Part shown: one piece after another, positions 59,134-64,000 of the stretch
Position numbering within the stretch: the first letter of the stretch is position 1
Layout of the letters: each line of letters starts with the position of its first letter
Source: Bradyrhizobium agreste
GTDB lineage: Bacteria; Pseudomonadota; Alphaproteobacteria; Rhizobiales; Xanthobacteraceae
Direction: 5' to 3'
DNA: 64,000 nucleotides
Assembly: GCF_016031625.1 (NCBI RefSeq)
Contig: NZ_JACCHP010000019.1
Coordinates: 1 to 64,000 of the forward strand
The notes under the pieces: generated by a model
What the model saw: the letters and a program-made list of their open reading frames with translations, nothing else
What the model was told of the DNA's origin: nothing
The model's database searches: none
Position numbers and translations under genes: made by a program

Positions 59134-59241
59134 CGTCATTCCGTGATGCGCCGCGAGGCGCAGGCCCGGAATCCATTGTGCAGCAGAGACGGTGGAGAAA
59201 TGGATTCCGGGCTCACGCTACGCGTGCCCCGGAATGACGAC
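59134..59241. repeat. Dispersed intergenic hairpin (CGTCATTCCG...CGGAATGACG)
   Basis: CGTCATTCCGTGATGCGCCGCGAGGCGCAGGCCCGGAATCCAT pairs with ATGGATTCCGGGCTC...CGCGTGCCCCGGAATGACG. Its right end reaches the stop codon of the threonine dehydratase gene. Confidence 0.85.
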
Positions 59242-60224
59242 TAGGCCACCAGCTCGGCAAACAGATCGGCGTCGACATTGCCGCCGGACAGCACGATGAC
59301 GACGTTCTTCCCCGTCACGTCGAGGCGTCCGGCAAGCAGCGCAGCAAGACCCACCGCGCCGCCGGGCTCCACCACGAGTTTCAGCTCGCGATAGGCGAAG
59401 GCGACGGCCGCGCCGACTTCGGCATCGGAAGCCGTGACGCCGCGCGCGAGCAGCTTGCTGTTGATCGCAAACGTCATCTCGCCGGGCATCAAGGCCATCA
59501 GCGCATCGCAGATGGTGCGGCCGGCCGGTGGATGCGGCTCGCGATGGCCTGCGCTGAGTGAAATGCCGTGATCGTCGAAGGCCTCGGGCTCGGCGACCAC
59601 GATCTCGGCTTGCGGATAGCGCGCCTTCACCGCCGTGGCGACGCCCGCGATCAGGCCGCCGCCGGAGGCCGGCGCTACCACGATGTCGGGGCTGAGGCCG
59701 AGCGTTGCCATGTCCTCGGCGATCTCGCGGCCGGCGGTGCCCTGCCCTGCGATCACGAAGGGATCGTCATAAGGTTTGACCAGCGTCGCGCCGCGCTTCT
59801 CGGCGATGCCGCGCGAGATCGCCTCGCGGTCGTCCTTGTCGCGGTCGTACAGCACGACTTCGGCGCCGTAGGATTTGGTGCGCTCGCGCTTCGACAGCGG
59901 CGCATCCGCCGGCATCACGATGGTGGCCTGCATGTCCAGGATTTTTGCCGCCGCCGCCACGCCCTGCGCGTGGTTGCCGGAGGAGAACGCGACGACGCCG
60001 CCGGCGCGCTTGTCCTGCGGGATCGAGAACACCTTGTTGAAGGCGCCGCGGAACTTGAACGAGCCGGTGCGCTGAAGCATCTCCGGCTTCAAGAACACTT
60101 TCGCACCGACGCGCTCGTTGAGCACGGGGAAGGACAACAGCGGGGTGCGGATGGCGTAAGGCGCGATTACGCGCGCTGCTGCATCGATGTCGGCAGGGCC
60201 GACCGGAAGGGCCTGTTCGGTCAT
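59241..60224 (-). CDS. Threonine/serine dehydratase (fold-type-II PLP enzyme)
   Basis: The 327-residue protein has KPEMLQRTGSFKFRGA with the Schiff-base lysine (about Lys57), FSSGNHAQG and the phosphate-binding glycine loop ASGGGLIAG. VLSGGNVD closes the fold. It deaminates threonine or serine to the 2-oxo acid. It lacks the C-terminal ACT regulatory domain of biosynthetic IlvA, so it is the short catabolic type. 3-hydroxyaspartate dehydratase or serine racemase are alternatives. It has no operon partner. Confidence 0.9.
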   Translation of the reverse strand: MTEQALPVGPADIDAAARVIAPYAIRTPLLSFPVLNERVGAKVFLKPEMLQRTGSFKFRGAFNKVFSIPQDKRAGGVVAFSSGNHAQGVAAAAKILDMQATIVMPADAPLSKRERTKSYGAEVVLYDRDKDDREAISRGIAEKRGATLVKPYDDPFVIAGQGTAGREIAEDMATLGLSPDIVVAPASGGGLIAGVATAVKARYPQAEIVVAEPEAFDDHGISLSAGHREPHPPAGRTICDALMALMPGEMTFAINSKLLARGVTASDAEVGAAVAFAYRELKLVVEPGGAVGLAALLAGRLDVTGKNVVIVLSGGNVDADLFAELVA

Positions 60225-60287
60225 GGCGGAATGTTATCGCGGCCGATCAGGCCCGGGCAAGACACCTCCGCGAGAGGATTCCCCCCA

Positions 60288-60386
60288 TAGCGTTTTCGAG
60301 CGAAGTGGATCCCGGTTCGCGTGAAGAAAACGCGTCAAAACAAGAATCTAGAGCTATTTCGATCCATCAGATCGAGATAGCTCTAG
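60288..60386 (+). repeat. Dispersed repeat A, copy 5 (full double hairpin)
   Basis: AGCGTTTTCGAGCGAAGTGGATCCCGG...GAAAACGCGTCAAAACAAG plus the second hairpin CTAGAGCTATTTCGAT...ATCGAGATAGCTCTAG. The stop codon of the glycosyltransferase gene (60383-60385) lies in its right end. Confidence 0.9.
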
Positions 60387-61441
60387 GCGACCTGGCGCGG
60401 CTGTTCCGCGCCGGTCCGGCCGGGCAGCACCGCCCCGACCGCCAAAATGCTGCCGATGAAGACGCGCGCCGAGGCTTCCCAGGTGTAATTGGCGGCAAAA
60501 GCGACGCAGTCCTGCCGGGAGATGTCGAGTGCGGCGAAGCAGGCACTGCGCAGATCGTGATCGAGCGCGCCGACCGGCGCATCGCCGATCACGTCGCGGG
60601 GACCCTTCACGGGGAAGGCCGCGACCGGCAGGCCGCTCGCCAGCGCCTCCAGCAGGACCAGACCGAAGGTGTCGGTCTTGCTCGGGAACACGAACACATC
60701 GGCGGCCGCGTAAATATCCGCCAATTCCTCGCCGTGCTTCTCGCCGAGGAAGATCGCATCGGGATAGGCCTCTTCCAGCGAGGCGCGCGCCGGGCCGTCC
60801 CCGACGACCACCTTGGTGCCGGGCAGGTCGAGGTCGAGGAACGCCTCGAGATTCTTCTCCACCGCCACCCGGCCGACCGACAGGAACACGGGTGCCGGCA
60901 GGCAGAGATCGATGACGCGGGGACGGAACAACGTGGTGTCGACGCCGCGCGGCCACAGCACGACATTGTCGAAGCCGCGCTCGGTCAGTTCGCGTGCGAG
61001 CGCCGGCGTCGCTGCCATCACGGCGCGGCTGGCGCTGTGGAAGCGCCGCAGCGCCCGCCAGATCAGCGAACCCGGCACCGGCACGCGGGCGCGGACATAT
61101 TCGGGGAAGCGGGTATGGAAGCTGGTCGTGAACGGCAGCTTGCGCTGGCGGCAATAGCGGCGGACCATGAGGCCAATCGGCCCTTCGGTCGCGATGTGGA
61201 TGCTGTCGGGACGCGCTTCCTCGATCAGCCTGGCGATCCGGGCCGGGCGCGGCATGGCGAGGCGCACGTCGCGATAGCTCGGCATCGCAAAGGTGCGGAA
61301 CGATTGCGGCGTCAGGAACGTGAACTCGACGCCAATACCCTCAATGCTGAGCCCTTTGGCGGCGTCAGCGAGCTTGGTCAGCGTCCGAACCACACCGTTG
61401 ACTTGCGGGTGCCAGGCGTCGGTCGCGACCAGGATGCGCAT
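60383..61441 (-). CDS. GT4-family glycosyltransferase
   Basis: The 352-residue GT-B enzyme has DAWHPQVNGVVRTL at the N-terminus (acceptor domain), VGRVAVEKNLEAFL (nucleotide-sugar loop) and SKTDTFGLVLLEALASG (EX7E motif). It resembles the mannosyl- and glucuronosyl-transferases that make glycolipids. The alphaproteobacterial diacylglycerol glycosyltransferases used in phosphate starvation belong to this class. It overlaps the phosphoesterase gene by one base (TGATG). The close pairing suggests a joint role in lipid or envelope sugar chemistry. Confidence 0.87.
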   Translation of the reverse strand: MRILVATDAWHPQVNGVVRTLTKLADAAKGLSIEGIGVEFTFLTPQSFRTFAMPSYRDVRLAMPRPARIARLIEEARPDSIHIATEGPIGLMVRRYCRQRKLPFTTSFHTRFPEYVRARVPVPGSLIWRALRRFHSASRAVMAATPALARELTERGFDNVVLWPRGVDTTLFRPRVIDLCLPAPVFLSVGRVAVEKNLEAFLDLDLPGTKVVVGDGPARASLEEAYPDAIFLGEKHGEELADIYAAADVFVFPSKTDTFGLVLLEALASGLPVAAFPVKGPRDVIGDAPVGALDHDLRSACFAALDISRQDCVAFAANYTWEASARVFIGSILAVGAVLPGRTGAEQPRQVA

Positions 61442-62253
61442 CAGGCCGCCCTTGCCGCGACCTGCGGCACCTGCGCGGGCTTCTTCAACTGATCCGCCCA
61501 GGTGATGATCTCGAAATGGCCGTCGTCATGCTCGACCAGGGCGGTGCAGCTCTCCACCCAGTCGCCGCAATTCATGTAGCGGATGCCGGCCTCGTCGCGG
61601 ATCACGGCGTAGTGGATGTGGCCGCAGATCACGCCGTCGGCCTCGTGGCGCCGCGCTTCGGCGGCGAGCGCCTGCTCGAACGCGCCAATATAGTTGACGG
61701 CGTTCTTGACCTTCTGCTTGGCCCATTGCGACAGCGACCAATAGGGCACACCGAACAGGCGGCGGAAGAAGTTGACGAGGCGATTCATCTGGATCGCGAA
61801 GTCGTAGGCCTTGTCGCCGAGATGGGCGAGCCAGCGCGCGTTCTGCACCACGAGGTCGAAGATGTCGCCGTGGATGACGAGATAGCGCTTGCCGTCAACG
61901 CCGGTGTGGACCGTGTTCTCGACCACGTCGATGCCGCCGAAATGCGTGCCGTAATAGTTCCGCAGGAACTCGTCGTGATTGCCGGGGATGTAGATGATCT
62001 TGGCGCCCTTGCGCGCCTTGCGCAAAAGCTTCTGGACGAGGTCGTTGTGCGATTGCGGCCAGTGCCAGCTCGATTTCAGCGCCCAGCCGTCGACGATGTC
62101 GCCGACCAGGTAGATCGTGTCGGCATCATGGTAGCGCAGGAAATCGAGCAGAAGATCGGCTTGAGAACCGCGGGCTCCGAGATGGACGTCGGAGATGAAC
62201 AACGTGCGAAAGCGCCGCTCCGGGCTCTCGTCACTCACATCGTAACTTCCCAT
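61441..62253 (-). CDS. LpxH-like metallophosphoesterase
   Basis: The 270-residue calcineurin-type phosphoesterase has FISDVHLGARGS (metal site 1), YLVGDIVDGWAL, IPGNHDEFLRNYYG, VIHGDIFD and GHIHYAVI. This is the UDP-2,3-diacylglucosamine pyrophosphohydrolase (LpxH) group in a broad sense. True lipid A synthesis in this lineage usually uses LpxI, so this protein may act on another lipid pyrophosphate. It is cotranscribed with the downstream GT4 gene. A dyad operator-like site is 8 bases upstream. Confidence 0.85.
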   Translation of the reverse strand: MGSYDVSDESPERRFRTLFISDVHLGARGSQADLLLDFLRYHDADTIYLVGDIVDGWALKSSWHWPQSHNDLVQKLLRKARKGAKIIYIPGNHDEFLRNYYGTHFGGIDVVENTVHTGVDGKRYLVIHGDIFDLVVQNARWLAHLGDKAYDFAIQMNRLVNFFRRLFGVPYWSLSQWAKQKVKNAVNYIGAFEQALAAEARRHEADGVICGHIHYAVIRDEAGIRYMNCGDWVESCTALVEHDDGHFEIITWADQLKKPAQVPQVAARAA

Positions 62254-62260
62254 GCGCCAG

Positions 62261-62284
62261 CCTGTAACAATGTCCCGTGACAGG
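62261..62284. promoter_or_regulatory. Dyad CCTGTNAC-N8-GTNACAGG upstream of the phosphoesterase
   Basis: CCTGTAAC at 62261-62268 and GTGACAGG at 62277-62284 are inverse of each other apart from one base. The site ends 8 bases from the phosphoesterase ATG and could be an operator. It does not have the direct-repeat layout of a PhoB box. Confidence 0.4.
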
Positions 62285-62424
62285 GGGATGACCGATTGAA
62301 CCCTTGAGGCACCTTCAAATACGAATCACGCCTTGCCTCGCCCTCCCGCGAATATCAGTCGCATGCGACAATCAGGCGACATCGCGCCGCAGGGGCGCAA
62401 GACCCCAAAGGCCAAGTTGAACTC

Positions 62425-62590
62425 TTACCCTCCCCTGGAGGGGGAGGGTCGATCGCGCGCAGCGCGAGCGGGGTGGGGTGATCTCTCCACACGGGCACTG
62501 TATCCGCGGAAAGACCGTCACCCCACCCCGTCTCACATCTCGCTGCGCTCAATGTGAGCCGACCCTCCCCCTCCAGGGGAGGGTGAACTA
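62425..62590. repeat. Large intergenic palindrome (CCCTCCCCTGGAGGGGGAGGG)
   Basis: TTACCCTCCCCTGGAGGGGGAGGGTCG at the left and CGACCCTCCCCCTCCAGGGGAGGGTGAA at the right, with an inner GGGGTGGGGTGA/TCACCCCACCCC arm, make a nested palindrome of about 165 bases. It accounts for most of the 394-bp gap 62254-62647; the rest shows no ORF. Confidence 0.85.
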
Positions 62591-62647
62591 GCCCTACGCA
62601 GGTGGTGCTGAACAGATGAACGGCCACGCTTCCGCAGGACCCCCGCC

Positions 62648-63448
62648 TCAATAGAACTTGTGGAAATGATGGATCGGCCCGTAGCCGTGGCCGACGCTGA
62701 AGCTGTCGGCGGCGCCGATCGCGGCGCTGATCCAGGCCTTGGCGTTGCGCACGGCGTCTTCCAGGCCATCGCCCTTGGCCAGCCCCGCCGCGATGGCGGA
62801 GGACAGCGAGCAGCCGGTGCCATGGGTGTTGCGGGTGGCCACGCGCGGCGCGGCGAGCGCGATCGCGGTCTCGGCAGTGATGAGATAGTCGGTGCTCTCG
62901 GCGCCTTCGCCGTGCCCGCCCTTGATCAGGACGGCGCGGCAGCCCAGTCCCAGCAGGCGTCGTCCCTGACGTTCGATCTCGGCCTCGCTCGCCGCCACCG
63001 GCTCGTCGAGCAGGGCCGCAGCCTCCGGCAGGTTCGGCGTGATCACGGTGGCCAGCGGCATCAGCCTGGTGCGCAGGGCATCGACGGCTTCAGCGGCGAG
63101 CAGGCGGTCGCCGGTGGTCGCCACCATGACGGGGTCGAGCACGACACGCCCCGGCGACCAGCGCGACAGCGCGGCCGCGATGGCATCGATGCTGGCGACC
63201 TGGGCCACCATGCCGATCTTCACCGCGCCGACGTCGAGGTCGGAGAACACCGCGTCGATCTGCTCGGTGACGAACCCGACCGGCACCGCGTGAATGCCGG
63301 TCACGCCGCGCGTGTTCTGCGCCGTCAGCGCCGTGATCGCGGAGGCGCCGTAGACGCCGAGTGCGGCAAAGGTCTTCAGGTCCGCCTGGATGCCGGCGCC
63401 GCCGCTCGAATCGGAACCGGCGATGGTGAGTGCGACCGGGGTCGTCAT
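62648..63448 (-). CDS. thiD: Hydroxymethylpyrimidine/phosphomethylpyrimidine kinase
   Basis: The 266-residue ribokinase-family enzyme starts MTTPVALTIAGSDSSGGAGIQADLKTF, the ThiD signature. It has VLDPVMVATTGD, ITPNLPEAAALL and RNTHGTGCSLSSAIAAGLAKG with the catalytic base Asp/Cys loop. It phosphorylates HMP to HMP-PP for thiamine synthesis or salvage. The start at 63448 gives the usual length; 63460 is also possible. It stands alone, and I see no TPP riboswitch in the 318 bases upstream. Confidence 0.94.
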   Translation of the reverse strand: MTTPVALTIAGSDSSGGAGIQADLKTFAALGVYGASAITALTAQNTRGVTGIHAVPVGFVTEQIDAVFSDLDVGAVKIGMVAQVASIDAIAAALSRWSPGRVVLDPVMVATTGDRLLAAEAVDALRTRLMPLATVITPNLPEAAALLDEPVAASEAEIERQGRRLLGLGCRAVLIKGGHGEGAESTDYLITAETAIALAAPRVATRNTHGTGCSLSSAIAAGLAKGDGLEDAVRNAKAWISAAIGAADSFSVGHGYGPIHHFHKFY

Positions 63449-63539
63449 CGCGGGAGACATGTGCTTGAGGACGCCGCCATGGCCTGTCCTAGCGCGACCG
63501 TGGAACGTCAGCAAGCGCGCCGGGCCGCCGCCAAAGCCT

Positions 63540-63572
63540 GATTCGCGAATCAATTGCGCGCCTTGCGAATCA
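63540..63572. promoter_or_regulatory. Palindrome and 20-bp-spaced repeats between thiD and the sensor gene
   Basis: GATTCGCGAATC (63540-63551) is a perfect 12-bp palindrome, and GCGAATCA recurs at 63545-63552 and 63565-63572, exactly two helical turns apart. This looks like an operator in the 318-bp region between divergent genes. Confidence 0.45.
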
Positions 63573-63684
63573 GTCGGACACAGCGCCGCCAAGGCCCGCA
63601 ATCATGCGCGCTTGAAAATGCAATGGCGCCGGACCCTTGGTATAGTCGCGTACCTTAGCGTGCTTCGCCGGTGATGCATGACGT

Positions 63685-63740
63685 CAGGTGGTGGAACCGT
63701 CCAGCGACCCCATGTTGTGGGCCGCCCGGACAGCCACCTG
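63685..63740 (+). promoter_or_regulatory. Structured leader of the sensor gene
   Basis: Nested arms CAGGTGG/CCACCTG (63685-63691 and 63734-63740), GTCC/GGAC and CCCCA/TGTGGG fold into one long hairpin that ends 26 bases before the ATG. It could be an RNA element controlling translation, or a protein-binding dyad. Confidence 0.4.
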
Positions 63741-63766
63741 GACAAGAATCTCCTGGGGTGGGAACC

Positions 63767-64000
63767 ATGTGGGCCTTCTTCGAACGTCTCCTCGATTCGT
63801 CGATGTTTTCGCCGCACGGCATCTGCCTGTTGTGGGAGCCCGAGCTGATCTGGCTTCACGTCGTTTCCGACGCCTGTATTGCCGCCGCTTATTTCTCGAT
63901 CCCGTTTGCCCTCGCCATCCTCGTCACCAAGCGGCGCGACCTCAAGTTCGGCTGGGTCTATTGGGCATTCGCGATCTTCATCCTGGCCTGCGGCCTGACT
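63767..64000 (+). CDS. Sensor protein with ETR1-like (ethylene-receptor type) membrane domain, 5' part
   Basis: The first 78 residues run off the window. After MWAFFERLLDSSMFSPHGIC come two membrane helices: LIWLHVVSDACIAAAYFSIP and VYWAFAIFILACGLT. The SDxxIAxAYFSIP and F(I)xxCGxT patterns match the ethylene-binding domain of plant ETR1 and its bacterial homologues. Asp35, Tyr42 and Cys75 sit where ETR1 has Asp25, Tyr32 and copper-ligand Cys65. The next residue should be His79 if the site is complete. Bacterial members usually continue into GAF/PAS and histidine-kinase domains. Confidence 0.8.
   Translation, partial: MWAFFERLLDSSMFSPHGICLLWEPELIWLHVVSDACIAAAYFSIPFALAILVTKRRDLKFGWVYWAFAIFILACGLT

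Noticed and set aside
16611..59241. Dispersed palindromes as CRISPR arrays or insertion sequences
   Set aside because: They are single, unequally spaced hairpins with no regular spacers, no cas genes and no transposase. They are intergenic repeat elements.
62261..62284. Pho box upstream of the phosphoesterase
   Set aside because: A Pho box needs two direct CTGTCAT-like half-sites 11 bp apart. Here the halves are inverted and the second direct half does not match.
63449..63766. TPP riboswitch upstream of thiD
   Set aside because: None of the conserved THI-element blocks (such as CTGAGA and the ACC...GATCTGG core) is present on the thiD strand.

Overview
The window is 64 kb of high-GC, densely coded chromosomal DNA. 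Everything in it points to an alphaproteobacterium of the Rhizobiales, most likely Bradyrhizobium or a near relative. The evidence is FlbT beside a flagellin, CtrA-type TTAA-N7-TTAA boxes, a GGAAC-N16-CGTT (EcfG-type) promoter, a giant polar-growth coiled-coil protein of the GPR/RgsE type, an ETR1-like sensor kinase, and several families of dispersed hairpin repeats between genes. I see no rRNA, tRNA, prophage, transposase or CRISPR array.

Layout. 1-12.6 kb: flagellar block. It holds a flagellin start (cut by the window edge), flbT, and on the minus strand flgE-flgK-flgL behind a sigma-54 promoter. Downstream of flgL lies a compact four-gene cassette: GT-A glycosyltransferase, fold-type-I PLP enzyme, ATP-grasp ligase and group II PLP decarboxylase. 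It has its own upstream CtrA box. This cassette is the best candidate here for an undescribed system. 12.8-23 kb: Tat-type MsrB, FAD oxidoreductase, histidine phosphatase, universal stress protein, DUF1127 protein, MocR regulator with an operator-like motif array, two membrane proteins, an MHYT-GGDEF-EAL protein and an EcfG-type stress gene (DUF892).

23.5-33.7 kb: an MprF-type membrane protein, a secreted SGNH hydrolase, a short leader ORF with terminator, then a LysR regulator and a complete glucarate/galactarate to 2-oxoglutarate operon (kdgD, gudD, semialdehyde dehydrogenase, garD). 33.7-42.3 kb: MipA/OmpV outer-membrane protein divergent from an OmpR-type two-component system with paired direct repeats between them, small secreted proteins, a ferredoxin-NADP reductase, thioesterase, [2Fe-2S] ferredoxin and an Hpt protein.

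42.3-52 kb: the 1900-residue GPR/RgsE-like protein, with hendecad-based 22- and 44-residue repeats and a full CtrA box upstream, then a small unknown gene and an mlaEFD lipid-transport operon. 52-64 kb: dipeptide epimerase, MFS transporter, an acidic hypothetical protein, FucU/RbsD protein, a caspase-fold protein with a GKIVTLPA-repeat tail, threonine dehydratase, a glycosyltransferase/phosphoesterase pair, thiD, and the first 78 codons of a sensor protein resembling the ethylene-binding domain of ETR1.

How the genes connect. Cell-cycle control (CtrA boxes) appears to touch the flagellar cassette and the growth-pole gene. Stress control (EcfG) touches the DUF892 gene. The aldarate operon is a self-contained catabolic unit without a transporter in view. 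Start sites were chosen from ribosome-binding sequences, signal peptides and operon spacing. All functional names rest on recognised motifs, not on database searches.
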